Source: Auricularia sp. M13
Lineage: Eukaryota > Basidiomycota > Agaricomycetes > Auriculariales > Auriculariaceae
Assembly (NCBI GenBank): GCA_037042915.1
Contig: CM073193.1
Location: forward strand, 8,618,001 to 8,682,000
Direction of reading: 5' to 3'
DNA: 64,000 bases
Below, one piece after another: positions 22,570 through 34,577 of the stretch (its first letter is position 1; each line of letters begins with the position of its first letter). A program made the position numbers and the translations under genes. The notes under the pieces were generated by a model. It was given only the letters and a program-made list of their open reading frames with translations, did not search any database and was not told the DNA's origin.

Positions 22570-23765
22570 AGTAGCAGGCCACTCATCGCGAGCTTTACTC
22601 CGGTTTGCATTCTCGATACACGGCGCGCACGCGAGCGCGTGCGGGCATATCATCGACATACTGCGGACGGCCATCCTCCTCCATGACCACCTGGCTCTGC
22701 GCTGGTTCCTTGCAAACGGATGCTCGACGCGATGCAGGCTCAGGTTCTACCGGCGATATAGACGGGGATGTCTGGGCTACCGTTTGAACGATCACACGAA
22801 ACGCGCGTGCGGATGGCTGGGTTGGGTTGGGGCGATTTAGGTAGACTGGCGACGGGGAGGTGTTGACGGGGACAGCTTCAGGTGCGGGTTCGTCCAGCTC
22901 CTGCTGAGTTCGAGTTCAGGTTCAGGTTGCACGACCACGCGCGGAGCACGCGGGGCCAGCTTCGTCGCTGGAATTGGTAGTCGCGAGGAGATAGATGACC
23001 TGGCAGCAGCAGGTTGGGGCTCGGGGGCGACGGAGCAGCATCAACAGTAGTGGCAACAGAGAGGAAGGCGCAAAGGGTTGCGTTCAGCACGAGCGGGCGA
23101 GGTGAGCCGAGAATAAACAGGCAAAGCACGTTTCGTAGGCACCGTAGGTGAGCAATTACCAGCTTTTCTGAGCGCCCTTCTGCGCGCTGCTATATTCGCT
23201 CGGCCTCGAACCGGGCGAGGAGGGCCTCGACGCCATCGTCTTCGTTTCCGTCGCCTTGAATCGCGTTCGCAAACGTGCTGGTGGCAATGTTGGATAGGTC
23301 GCCCCGCGACGTTGTTCGAGGTTGGGATGAAGGATGTCGAGAGCCAATGTGCTTCGTCATTCTGGCAAATAGTCAAATTCAACCGATTACTGAACATAAA
23401 ATATACCCATGCAGGCTTACCGGTCACTTTGACTTGTGCGGAGCTGCTGGCCGTGACCGGTGACCCGCGCCGCCGCTGCTTCTGCCGCAATGGGGACGAC
23501 AAAGACGCTTGCGATTCGTGTGCGCGGCGGCGAGCATCCGGGCCGCTCTGGGCGCGCGATAGCGACAGCGGGCGGGCAGCGATCGCGATCTTGGGCACCA
23601 GAATGCCCGCCGCAACTCCGAGTCGGGCGGCTGCCGTGATTGGCTCCGGATTGCCCGTTTCCACCCGCTCGAGGTACCATTCCGACCCAATGACGTATCT
23701 ATGCATCACCTTGCTTGCAGGTCCCTCCCTCCTCATAATTGTCCGCCTCTTTCTTGTGATGTGAT
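22570..23765 (-). CDS. Pro-rich hypothetical protein gene, copy 2
   Basis: The reverse strand reads from about 23730 (VMHRYVIGSEWYLERVETGN) through LGVAAGILVPKIAIAARPL and SSAQVKVT. An intron follows at about 23418-23360 (GTAAGC...TGCCAG), then SNIATSTFANAIQGDGNEDD and ALLARFEAERI, and a C-terminal proline- and acid-rich region with VVMEEDGRPQYVDDMP near 22690. No domain family is recognised. It ends tail-to-tail with carrier copy B. The block 22560-23705 is nearly identical to 60525-61685. The exact start and the 3' exon joins are not resolved, and it could be decayed. Confidence 0.45.
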
Positions 23766-24115
23766 GGGGATCCGACATTGATCCGCCTCGTCCTCATCTC
23801 TGTACTTTATGACTCAGCAGCCTCCTCCCGTTCGATTTCAGCTGAATAAGCAGGCTTGAATAACGTTGACGGTGTCGACAAGCCTGTTGGCATGTAGAAG
23901 CTTCACCGTTCAACCGTGTGGGTCAAGGCTCGTCAATTACTGTACGTATCTTCCATAGAACTTCACCGCCCTGGAGCCCTGTACCGATGGTTGGCCTAAA
24001 CGCAACCCAAGCACAGAGTCCACAAAACAAAAGACTCGACCTCTTCATCTTGCTGTAGCTTGCTGTACGCTTCCTGCAAACTACTATCGAGGCAATTTCC
24101 TCCCAAACAAATTGG
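23766..24115. other. left flank of the KDZ insertion
   Basis: No gene is seen. Together with 41432-41790 it forms a roughly 770-bp spacer between units B and C that is absent from the corresponding D-E junction at 61685/61686. Confidence 0.5.
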
Positions 24116-24123
24116 CCGAGAAG
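24116..24123. repeat. left target site duplication of KDZ element
   Basis: CCGAGAAG, repeated exactly at 41424-41431 on the other side of the element. Confidence 0.9.
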
Positions 24124-24141
24124 CACCTCATACAGATGCAC

Positions 24142-24196
24142 GGGTCTGACGCTAACCCTATTTTTCCCCTCGAAAAAAAAGGCTAGCGTCAGACCC
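24142..24196. repeat. subterminal hairpin at left tip
   Basis: GGGTCTGACGCTA at 24142 and its complement TAGCGTCAGACCC ending at 24196 face each other across an A/T-homopolymer spacer. The same hairpin is at 41351-41405 in the right arm. It is likely a transposase-binding or transposition-end structure (inference). Confidence 0.7.
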
Positions 24197-24389
24197 GCAG
24201 GCGCATGCGCGGTGGTTGCTGGCCTGTTTATGGCCGTGCGGTTGGTACTGCGGTCCGGTGTGCGTGTCTGTTGGATATGGTGCGCTTCGCATTGCGGGTG
24301 CTTGTATGGTACTGCGGCTTTGTTTGCGGGTGCATGAATGGAATTGCGGTTGGGTTTGCGGGTGCCTAGATGGCCGCGCGGTCTGGCCT

Positions 24390-24690
24390 GCGGGTGCTCG
24401 AATGCACCTGCCGTCGTGCCTGCGGGTGCGCGAATGCACCTGCGGTCCGGGCTGCGGGTACTCGAATGCACCTGCGGTCGTGCCTGCGGGTGCGCGAATA
24501 CACCTGCGGTCCGGGCTGCAGGTGCTCGAATGCACCTGCGGTCGTGCCTGCGGGTGCGCGAATGCACCTGCGGTCCGGGCTGCGGGTGCGCGAATGCACC
24601 TGCGGTCCGGGCTGCGGGTGCTCGAATGCACCTGCGGTCGTGCCTGCGGGTGCGCGAATGCACCTGCGGTCCGGGCTGCGGGTCCTCCGG
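24390..24690. repeat. 32-bp tandem repeats in the left arm
   Basis: Units of the form GGTGCGCGAATGCACCTGCGG plus a variable GTCGTGCCTGC or GTCCGGGCTGC tail recur every 32 bases. Two unit types alternate. Because 32 is not a multiple of 3 and the units lack stops, every frame is open across the array, so long open frames here are not evidence of a gene. Confidence 0.85.
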
Positions 24691-25243
24691 CGCCATCGTT
24701 CGGCACATCCCGGTACCGTCCGGAATGGTGCCGCCGCCGCCATTGCGGTCGGCAATCGCCGCTGCCGCCACCCGGAACCCGCCGCCGCTGCCGCCGCCGG
24801 CGGTCGTCACCGGCGCTTAAAATTCAAAAGTTTTTATTTCGTCAAAATCAACAATAATTAATGATAGATGCATATCGCGAAGGAGTATTGGTCAATGCAG
24901 TACACCGCAAATGTACACTAGAAAATGAGTTTAGATGAAGCGCACACGCAGCCGCGGCCGCAGTCGCAGTCGCAGCCGCAACCGCAGTCGCACCATCAGA
25001 CGTCGAATTGTTCGTGGAGACTACGACTGCGCCTACGGCTGCGACTGCGACAGCGGCTATATGTCAAATATTGCACCGCGTTGCTAAGCAGAAGGAACAT
25101 CGCAACTCGCCTCGACAAAGACCTTTTTTTTTTTTGCTTTCTGTGACACACACAACACACTGCTTGCTTGTTCTGCTTTATTTTGTCCACACAACGCGCC
25201 CACCATGCAAGCTATATGACAGCTGAATAGCTTTCAACACCAT

Positions 25244-25926
25244 CACCAATCGAAACAACCCTGCGCCAGACGTGTATTGTTTCGATTGGTGAAGACAGTC
25301 GTGCGGCCGCGGCTGCGATTGCGTCTGCGCCTGCGTCAAACGTCGTGCGGCTGCGACTGCGACCGCGCTTGCGCCTGCACCTGCGGTGTGCTGGCTTGTT
25401 AATTCTACGCGCAATCGCGCGGACCGTGCATGCTGTCTGACTGTACATGCTGTCTGACTACTGAATAGTTTTTCACATCATCACCAATCGGAACAACACT
25501 GAGCCAGACGTGAATTGATTCGATTGGTGATGAAGACCGGCGTGCGGCTGCGGCTGCGACGTTTCTTAATTCAACACACAATCGCGCCGACCGTGCATGC
25601 TGTCGGACTACTGAATTGTTTTCAACACCATCACCAATCGAAACAACCCTGAGGCAGACGTGAATTGTTTTGATTGGTGATGAAGACAGTCGTACGGCCG
25701 CGGCTGCGATTGCGTCTGCGCCTGCGTCAAACGTCGTGCGGCTGCGGCTGCGGCTGTGACCGCGCCTGCACCTGCGTCTGCTGTGTGTTGGCTTATTAAT
25801 TCTACTCCCAATCGCGCCGACCGTGCATGCTGTCTGACTGTGCATGCTGTCTGACTACTGAATAGTTTTTCACATCATCACCAATCGAAACAGCACTGAG
25901 CCAGACGTGAATTGTTTCGATTGGTG
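25244..25926. repeat. four hairpin modules next to the left arm
   Basis: CACCAATCGAAACAA ... TTGTTTCGATTGGTG palindromes occur at 25244-25291, 25481-25529, 25632-25679 and 25879-25926, each with the loop core GCCAGACGTG or a close variant. They are followed by TGCGGCTGCG-type repeats and CTGTCTGACT motifs. A degenerate fifth half is near 26035. They lie only on the left side of the element. Confidence 0.75.
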
Positions 25927-26205
25927 ATGAAGACCGGCGTGCGGCTGCGGCTGCGACATTTCTTAATTCAACACACAATCGTGCATTCTGTCTGACTGCT
26001 GAATAGTATTCCAATTAAATGACGCACTCTCATGATCACCAAACGAAACATCAGAACGCGCGCGGTTGCGGTTGCGGTTGCGCCTGTGCCCGCGGCTGCA
26101 CCTGCGACTGCAGATGCATTCCAAGTTACTTGTCGGATCACACTTTGTGGTTGCAGCAAACAACATTCAGCATTTACGAGGCAGAGAGTGACAAAATGCG
26201 ATCTG

Positions 26206-29200
26206 CTACATGAGGGAAGCAAGGAACATGTTGAGCATCTCAGGAGTCTTCTCGACGTTCTTCGGCCAGACCCTGCAGCAGTGCTTGAGGAGGACCTTGT
26301 CGACGTCGGTCAGCGCGGAGCCCTCGAGCGCGCTGCGGATGGCCGCCGTGTACGCATTGACATCTGGCAAGCCGGCTGGCACCTGCATGCCAGTCGGCCA
26401 TCCCTTCTCAGGCTTGATGAGGCCTGCACTCAGCACGGCGACGTCCCTGCCCCACCGCCGCGCGTCCTTGATGGTCGGCGGCTTGAACGAGACCGTCGTG
26501 TTGCCGCGCGTAGACTTGCGCTGTGGCGCATCGTCGTCGCCAGTGTCCTCAGCACTGCGCTTGCGCTTGCGAGAGGGGTCAGCGGCGGCCGGTGACGAGG
26601 ACACAGGGCTCGACGCTTTGCCGCCGCGCGTGCTGGACTCGGCGACGTCCGGCTCTGCCGCACGCTTCTTCGCGGCTGCAGTTGCGGTTGCGGGCGCGGG
26701 CGCGGGTGCGGGTGCGGACTCGCGCTCGGGCGTGGCTGCAGGCGCAGGCGCAGGCGCGGCCGCAGGCGCAGGCGCAGCATCCTTGGTCTTGCGCTTCTTG
26801 GGCTGTGGCCGCAGTTAGGGACGCGCAATGTAACAAATGATAATGCGTACCTTTTCTGCCTGCCCGTCGCCAGACGCAGCGGCGAACGAAACCGCCTTGC
26901 GTTTCGTCTTCCTCATCGGGGCCTCCGAGCGCGCCGTGTTGGGGGGTGGGTCGACTTCCTCCTCCTCGTACTCGATCTCCTCCTCCTCTTCCTGCTGCTC
27001 CTCCGCTTTGCGCTTCTTGGCCTTGGCCGCGGACGCGCGACGCTCCTTGAGAGCCTTCGACGCTGCAGCGACGCTCTTGCGCGGCGAGCTGCGCGTCGTA
27101 GGCGTAGCCTCCGTTTCAGCTGTGGGATCGTCAATTTCGACGTACCGATCCACCATTGCCTTCCTGCGCAGCTCACGTTGCTTGTTCGCCTCGCTCGCAG
27201 CCGCAAGCTCCTCCTTCGACTTTCCAGTCGTGGTCGCGACCTTGCCGGACTTGGTGGCCTTCTTGGTCGTGCTGCCAACCTCGGTGATTGGCGCCAGCGT
27301 TGACTCGTCGCCCGAGTTGACCGTCTCGCGCGTCTTGCGTTTACCCTTGTTCGGCGCGGGCGCGGGTGCGGGCGCGGGCGCGGGTGCGGGCGCGGGCGCG
27401 GGCGGGGTGCGGGCGCAGGCGCGGGCGCGGGCGCAGGCGCGGGTGGGGTCGGATTTGCAGGTTCTGCCGCTGCATCGGATGCACGCGCAGTGGCGCGCGC
27501 AGCTGTTGGCTCAGGGCCGACGCGGAGGACCTGCGGCGTCGGCTCCTTTGGTCCCTTGTAAGGGTTGTTGGGCGGCGGGGTCTTGACTGCAGCCGGCACA
27601 TAGTCCATGAGCTCGTGATGAGGGATGCCGAGCACCATCTTGTCGTTGAGCATGACGCGGTAGGTGCCAGCCCAGGACGGTTTGCCGACACCGGCGGGGT
27701 ATGCCTCACTGAGGTAGATGACATACAGGTTGCTCAACAGGGGCTGGCCCCGAGCAACACGGACCTTGTCGAGCGCTCGCCTTCGACCTCAATCGCAGGC
27801 CGGGTCCAAAGCTTGCCGCAGAGCACCGCAAAGAGGAGAAGCCTCTGCATGCCGATGCCCAGCGACTTGAAGTTGCTGCGCTTCTTCATGTCGCCGACGA
27901 AATAGCAATACGGTGGCCAGCCACCCAGCATCATGCGGTGCTGGACGAGCGCGCCCGTCATCGCAGCGAGTGGGACGGCTTCCTTTGATTGCTCGGTGAA
28001 AGTGAAAACTGAAAACTACGTCAGCATGTCTGAGCGCAGGCGCAGGCGCAGGCGCAGGCGCAGGCGGCGCGATCGCAGTCGCAGACGCAAGAGTACTCAC
28101 AGTCGAACAGGTCCAGAAGCTTCTTGCGCGCCAGTGACGTTTCCTCCGCAGTGAGGTTGATCGCGAAGCCGAGGTAGTCGCTATACAGCGGCGTATAGTC
28201 GAAGACGATCTTTGTCATCTGCGAGGTGTTGGTCCTCCGAGTCCACACCACCACCTTGTCGGCCGGCACAGACTGATCAGCCTCGACGTATTCGACGATG
28301 GGCGGCGTGTAGTTGGTGATCACCACCTCGTCGTCCTCTTGACCCACCGGCGCTGTACCATCCCGTGCAGGGGTGGGGGCAAGCACAGGCGTAGGAGGCG
28401 CACCCGCAGGCGCAGACACACCCGCAGCCGCAGACGCACCCGCATGCGCTGACGCACCCGCATGCGCAGACGCACCCGCATGCGCAGACGCACCCGCAGC
28501 CGCAGACGAGCCTGAGCCGGATGCCTGGCCTGGCTTGTGCCCATATCCAACCGCACCAGGTCGGGGCCGCACTGCAATATAAAATTGGTCGGGCGTGGGC
28601 TGAGGAGGCGGGACTGTGCCAGTCTCGCTGATGCGCTGCGCAGGGGGCTGAATGCCGCGTGCAATGGCATTCATGTCCGTTACCATGTTGAGATGGCTAT
28701 TCCTACAATTCGTGTTTCTCGTTAGCACGCGGAATCTTACAGATATCGTGAGACTTACTGGACATGACCCTGGAACTTGACCAAGGCTGCGGCGGGCTCC
28801 TCAAGCAGCTTGTGCTGGAGGAAGTCCCGCGCGTTGTGGGTTGCGTGGAACCTCGACATCGATGGGTCGCGGTCGAAGTCGATGCGCGAGCCCGAGAGAA
28901 AGATTGCCGAGTCGAAGTGGTAGAACGCGGCGATGTATTCGAGCTGTAGCGCAAAAAGTCAGCAGTGTACGAGAACCGCAAGCGCAGCCGCGGGCGCAGG
29001 CGCAGGCGCAACCGCAGGCGCAGGCGCATCGTGCACTCACGAGCCGGATGACGTTGTCCGCCTGGACTTGGAAGAGATTGTGGCGGTCGGTGGGCGTACC
29101 ATTCTCGGGGCCGTATGGGTACACAATCTCGTGACGGATGAGTAGGTCGTCGACCTGCTCATCCGTCAACTTAGCGGACCAAGTGTCGTACAGCGCCTTG

Positions 29201-32005
29201 TAATCTTCGGCGCTGTACTTGCTGCGATTCCCGAGGATATCGTCGAACTTCCGCCGCTCGATGCATTCTGCAAGAACGTCAGTGTGCAACACTAGGGAAA
29301 GAACTGAACAAAGGGAAAAAAACGAACCCTTGTGCGTGTTGCGGCAGAACCTCTTGAACAGCTCGAGCCTGCTGATTTGGCGCGGCTTTTGCAGAATGCC
29401 AATGAGGGCGCGGAGGCGCTCCGAGGCGATGCCGAGGCTGGCAGAGGCCAGCGTAATAATTTGGCCAAAGAACGAGGCCATCATGTTCATGGCGCGGCCC
29501 TGGTGCGCTGTTGGACGCCCTCGCCCGAGCTCGTGCTGCTTCTGGCCTCGCGGCGCAGAGTAGCCATGAGGGCCTTGTAGTTCTTGTGCACCTCTTCCTG
29601 GGTCATACCTCGGGGTGCAGCGGAGAACATCTCCGCCATCTCCTGCTCCTCGAGCTCGCGGAGAGCGTCCTCGTCAATGGGATCGGGGTCGAGGTCGAGG
29701 TCGTCGGGGATGTCGAAGGCTCGGCGGCGCGAGCAGCAGGAGAAGGGCTCGCGCCAAAGAAGATCGCTGCGCCCGCGGCTGCCGCCGCGGCTACGTCTGC
29801 GGTTGCGGCTTGCTGCGCTCCGGCCTCTGCGCTGCGCCGGCGCTGCGCCCTCTGCGCTGCGGCGACCGCAAGACGGCCGCCGAGTGCTCCTGTAGCAGCC
29901 TCGTGCGCGACGCGAACGTCCGCCATCGCGGACTGCTGGGCGGCCTTGTCCATGTTCATCGCGTCGTTAAACTCGGCCTCCAGCTCCGCCCGTATCGCGT
30001 CGGCCTCCGCAGCATCGTCGGTGGTGTCCGCGTGGTCGACTTGGGTGGCCTTGAGGGTGTCGTCGTCGTCGGCGATGTCCTCCACTGTCGCCTTGAACTT
30101 GTTGGCGGCGCTTCCTTCTGCCACCAACGCGTCCGAGACCCGGCCTTCGTCTTCACTCTCGGTGCCATCGTCGTCGTCAGCTTCGCCGGCGCGGCTGCGA
30201 GGGAGCGCTTTGGCCACGGGCGTGCGCCCTGGGTCTCGGTGAAGGGTGCCGGTGCCGTGACGGGCCCACCCAACGATACGGGCGCGCGCGCAGGCGCAGC
30301 CGTGAGCGATGCGGCCCGCTCAGGCGCGGACACACGTCGGCTGCTGCTTGCTGCTGCCTTGGGCTTGGACACCTTGGCCGCCGCGGCCTTGGGAAGCGCC
30401 GGCTTGGGCTTCATGGGCTTGCTGACCTTTGGCTTGGGCGTCGGCGAGCCTGGTGATGTCGGCGCGGTGGGCGCAGTGGGAGTGGCGGGCGTGGTGGGCA
30501 TGGCAGACTTGGGCGCAGGCGCGGCGCGGCTGCGGCTGCGGCTGCGGCTGCGGCTGCGGCTGCGGCTGCGGCTGCGGCTGCGGGCGGGCTGCTGTTATCG
30601 AAGCCTGGCACTCCCGCCGTCCTCAGAGCGACGAATGTCGGTGGGTAGGGGGCGCGGGATCCTCTGAGAGCTCCTGCGCATAGAGCTGGTGCAGCTTGAG
30701 ATGCAGCAGCAGTGCGGGACCCTCCAAGTTGCGGTCGGCCTTCGGAATCTTCGGCTCCAAGGTATTTTTTATGAAGGTCATGTCCTTCACGTCGTCCTCG
30801 TCGTTATCGGGATGCGGGACCCTGCTGGCCGCATACACTGGCGCCTGGCGGCGTAGGTGTCGATTTTGTGGATCTTGGCCACCAGGTCCCGGTACCCATT
30901 CCAGGGCAATAGAGTCTATACATCCTGTCAGTAATGATCTTGAATGAACACAGGCTGTACTTACCACATCGGCGAGCTGAGATTCCTCGTCGGTCGTGAC
31001 GGCGTCATCGGGATCCGCCTGAGCAACAAGTCAGCCACAAAAGCAAATGAAACGGTCAGATTTAACTGACCTGCTCAGAAGGCGGCGAGGTTGGGGGCGG
31101 TGTCTCGAACCTGTAGCTCTCGTCGCGCGAGTGCTGCCCAAACCAGAGCGCCGTGCTCGCGGCCGTGAACTGGGCCTCGTATTCGTCACCCGGGGCCTCG
31201 CTGTCGCTCGTGAGCCCGTAGTAGCTCTCGAGCTCGTCCTCGTCGTCGGCCTCTTTGTCGGCCTCCTCGTCGGCCTCTTTGTCGGCCTCCTCGTCGGCCT
31301 CCTCGGGGGCGTTGGGCGACGGCTGGTAGTCATCGCCCGAGTCGTCGGCCTTGCTGGTGGCGCTCTCCTCGTTGTCGTCGCCCGCGGCGCCCACCTCGTC
31401 TGCCTTGCTGATGACGCTGCTAGCGTCCTCCTCCCCCGCGCTGCTTGCGTCGTCGTCGTTCGCGTTGCCCGCGTTGTCCGCGACTTCGCCCGCGACTTCG
31501 CCCGCGACTTCGCCCGCGTCGTCGCCCGCGACAACGACGCTGGCCTCTTCGTCGTCCGCGCTATCAGGGGCGGCCACGTTGCCCGTGTCGCCCGCCTTGC
31601 TCGCCTCGTCGTCGCCGTCCGCATTGCTGGCCTCATCCGCCTTGCTGGCCTCTTCGTCGTCGTCCGCCTTGCTGGCCTCTTCGTCGTCGTCCGCCTTGCT
31701 GGCCTCTTCGTCGTCGTCCGCCTTGCTGGCCTCGTCGCCGTCGTCCGCCTTGGTGGCGTCGTCCACCTTGCTGGCCTCGTCGTCGTCATCCGCCTTGCTG
31801 GCGGCATTCTCGTTGTCGCTGCTGCCGTCCGCTGTGTACGCTCCGCGCTGCGAGACATTGTCAGTCAGCGCCCTTGCACACTGCTGGCCTAGCGTACCTT
31901 TTCTGCCTGCACGTCAGGCGCTGCTATGGGCGCGGCTGTGGGCGCTGCGGCGGGTGCTGCGATTGCTGCTGCGGCTGCCCCTTGTCGCGTACGACGTGGT
32001 GGCAT
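26206..32005 (-). CDS. KDZ-element accessory gene, unknown function
   Basis: The likely start is at 32005 (MPPRRTRQGAAAAA). Then follow a long acidic tract with repeats of EASKADDDE (about 31830-31080), exons with FIKNTLEPKIPKADRNLEG (about 30780), a segment with YSAEDYKALYDTWSAKLTDE (29220-29150), YTPLYSDYLGFAINLTAEE (28190-28130), SLGIGMQRLLLFAVLCGKLW (27870-27800), AGTYRVMLNDKMVLGIPHHE (27670-27610), and a basic/acidic region. It ends TPEMLNMFLASLM at 26206. Many introns contain GC-rich hexamer repeats. The frame shifts between EVEGE and LDKVRVARGQ near 27780 and again near 30830, so the gene may be broken or these are sequence errors. No known domain is recognised. It lies downstream of the transposase gene on the same strand. 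Confidence 0.5.
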
Positions 32006-33504
32006 CCTGCAGACCTTGTCAGCGTCTCGGCGACCGAGCACACGGCCAGGCGTACCTGGCTGGACGGGCGTGGGGTCGGGGGTGCGCGTGTAGGATTTTG
32101 GGAAAGCGGATCAAGAGCCGGGAGCGGACTTTGATTTCGCGCGGCTCCGTGTACTTCCTCGTCGACAAACGCCTCCAAAGGCTGAAATTGAGTTCTCACA
32201 CGCTTTGAGCACGTGTCTAATACATCTGAGTCACTTCACATTCCGTAATTAGAATTTATATTGGATGGATTTATCCCTACGAGCTTTGTTATAGCGGTTC
32301 GGGACCGCGACTGACTCCTTCCGTCGCAATAAGGCTGTACCAACGCCATTACATGGCTGGATATGTGTGAATCAAAGTTCACGAGCTATTTCCAGAGTCT
32401 CATAGCCGTTGCGACTGCGCCTGCTGCTGCGTATGCGACTGCGTCTCCTACTCACTGTGCCGCCGTCGTATACATGTGCACTGTGAAGCATCCAGAGCAC
32501 TGAGACTTGCCTCAAAATGTCTCAAAAGCCTTTACTGGGATTACCTGGACCTGAAATGCGTGGCTTGATGGTTAAATCATGCTGTGCTCCGTGTGTTCAT
32601 GCGATGAACTCGAAGAATGTTGAACCACTTCTCCTCCACACACCAGGCAACCTTGTGCCTCTCGTCCCTTACATTCACCGTGACTAAGCTTTTCCAGCAC
32701 AGAAGGGTCAGTGTGAGACGTCACTGGGAGTTTGCTCTTCGCAGAAACGCAGTGGTTGAGCGAGTTCCGGTCTGGAACTCCTTTGACCAGGGTAGATCAG
32801 TTATTGCACACGCAATGGCGAAGCCTCTTGATAGTATTTACGCAGGATCGTGGGATCCACACTGCTATAATGATAGGAATGAGCTGAGTTGACGAAGGCT
32901 TCACTGCACAGAGCTATGGCGAGTGATTTCCTTGGGGGAACTGGTTTGACTGTGGCAAACAACATCTGCTGCAACACACAACACAGTCTCCTTTTCTCGT
33001 CTCAATTGCGGTCTATCTTTGCGTTGGATATCTAACCTATGCTGAGACACAGCTGAATGGTCAAAGGCGGCACTGGCTGCTCGAGAACTCGAGTTGCATT
33101 GCTGTAATCCGGGCGTCCTTCACCCGAGTGACTGAAACCAATGTGAACTATCAAACACACGCGTCTCGAAGTGCCCCACCGCCTGTAGAGATTAACAAAA
33201 CCCTTTTAATGAATCTCACCACGCGAGTCAAGAATTGCACATGACATTGGGGCAGTAATCACATTTGTGCTGGCGGACAGTAAAGAACGGTCAGATTAAC
33301 AAGAAATGTACATGGACTAATAGGACTACATTTGACTCTAATCGCTGTGAACTAATTGGATTACCTTCAGACTCTAATCCACTGCTAGTTCACTAGGCTC
33401 AACTGTTGATCTATCTGCGCCTGCAGGCGCACAACTGCGTCAGGATTAGACTTATTAGACTTGCAACTGCGACTGAGATTACATTTGCGAATAGCACTAT
33501 TACT
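32006..33504. other. central non-coding part of the KDZ element
   Basis: No convincing gene is seen. A 91-codon forward frame at 32617-32892 has no supporting features. GCG/ACTGCG hexamer runs occur at about 32400-32450. Confidence 0.5.
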
Positions 33505-33960
33505 GTTTGCTAATGAGACTACATTTGCGAATGCGAGTGCGAATGCGAATGCGTCTGTGTAGTGATTTGAATTGCGAATACTATTAGTTTGCTAATGAGA
33601 CTACATTTGCGAATGCGAGTGCGAATGCGAATGCGTCTGTGTAGTGATTTGAATTGCGAATACTATTAGTTTGCTAATGAGACTACATTTGCGAATGCGA
33701 GTGCGAATGCGAATGCGTCTGTGTAGTGATTTGAATTGCGAATACTATTAGTTTGCTAATGAGACTACATTTGCGAATGCGAGTGCGAATGCGAATGCGT
33801 CTGTGTAGTGATTTGAATTGCGAATACTATTAGTTTGCTAATGAGACTACATTTGCGAATGCGAGTGCGAATGCGAATGCGTCTGTGTAGTGATTTGAAT
33901 TGCGAATACTATTAGTTTGCTAATGAGACTACGTTTGCGTATGCGAGTGCGAATGCGTTG
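33505..33960. repeat. 82-bp tandem repeat array
   Basis: Copies begin at 33505, 33587, 33669, 33751, 33833 and 33915 (landmark GTTTGCTAATGAGACTAC), giving five full copies and one partial diverged copy. Each contains GCGAATGCGAGTGCGAATGC, itself a hexamer-like repeat. Copies are almost identical. Degenerate relatives (GCGAATGCTAATGCG) continue to about 34100. Confidence 0.9.
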
Positions 33961-34099
33961 TGATTAGACTTGCGAATGCTACTGAGTTTGCGTTCTGATT
34001 AGACCGAATGCTAATGCGGTTGTGTTGTGAGTAGTCCTGCAAATGCTAATAGGTCTGTGTTGAGATTAGTCCTGCGAATGCTAATGCGTTGGCCAAGAT

Positions 34100-34577
34100 C
34101 AGATTTGTAAGTGCTAATCCTATTTCATTGCATTCTTCTGTGCGATTCTAACGCGGTTTTCGCCGGTTAACTCTTCTCTTTTCTTAGGGCCGTGCTCTGC
34201 GTTCCTCTCTCGCTTTTTGCCGCGGTTTGCGCCGCGCTGCATTTCGACTTGTCGGACGGCTCTGGCCGAATGATTTGTTCGTCTCTGAATGCGGTTTCTT
34301 CCGCAAATGTCCATTCGGCCTCCTGTGTCCCCTCAACAGCCCTTGCAACCATTTATCCAGCCTAGCGTTGATCTAAATAGGTCCCTGAAGGATTTTAAAA
34401 TTTTACTTAAATTTCAAAATGGCACATGTGGCAGCGATCACGTCGAATGTGTTTTTTAAAAAAAGTCAGGTGACGGATCAAGTGATGTTGCGGGTGCATC
34501 TGCGGCTGCTTGGTGCGGCCGCTGCCGCAAGGCGCTCTTGCTACAACCGGAGTTTCCCTCTGAGGCCGGTGTCCGAA
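34100..34577. other. stretch downstream of the transposase gene
   Basis: A short reverse frame (about 34352-34167, reading MVARAVEGTQEAEWTFAEE) has protein-like composition, but neither a family nor a join to the Ulp1 exon could be shown. Otherwise nothing is seen. Confidence 0.3.

Larger units (their letters stand above)
24124..25000. repeat. left terminal inverted repeat of KDZ element
   Basis: It matches 41423-40445 in inverted orientation, including the tip, a 32-bp tandem array (about 24390-24690), the AT-rich stretch around 24820-24870 and the GCAGTC-rich end to CACCATCAGA at 24991-25000. The left arm is 877 bp and the right arm 979 bp; the difference lies mainly in the number of 32-bp units. 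Confidence 0.85.

Noticed and set aside
24160-24860. Long overlapping open frames on both strands in the KDZ arms (also 40600-41440)
   Set aside because: They arise from 32-bp stop-free repeats that shift frame each unit; the same peptide words recur in all frames. No family and no start context.
30411-30667. Poly-alanine or poly-cysteine/glycine protein
   Set aside because: It is a TGCGGC hexamer run read in different frames; it belongs to an intron or low-complexity part of the KDZ second gene.
31047-31892. Forward-strand hydrophobic multi-spanning protein
   Set aside because: It is the antisense of the acidic EASKADDDE repeats of the reverse gene; valine- and leucine-rich frames are expected there.
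32617-32892. Forward gene in the central KDZ spacer
   Set aside because: Short, no family, no splice signals and no similarity to other frames in the window.
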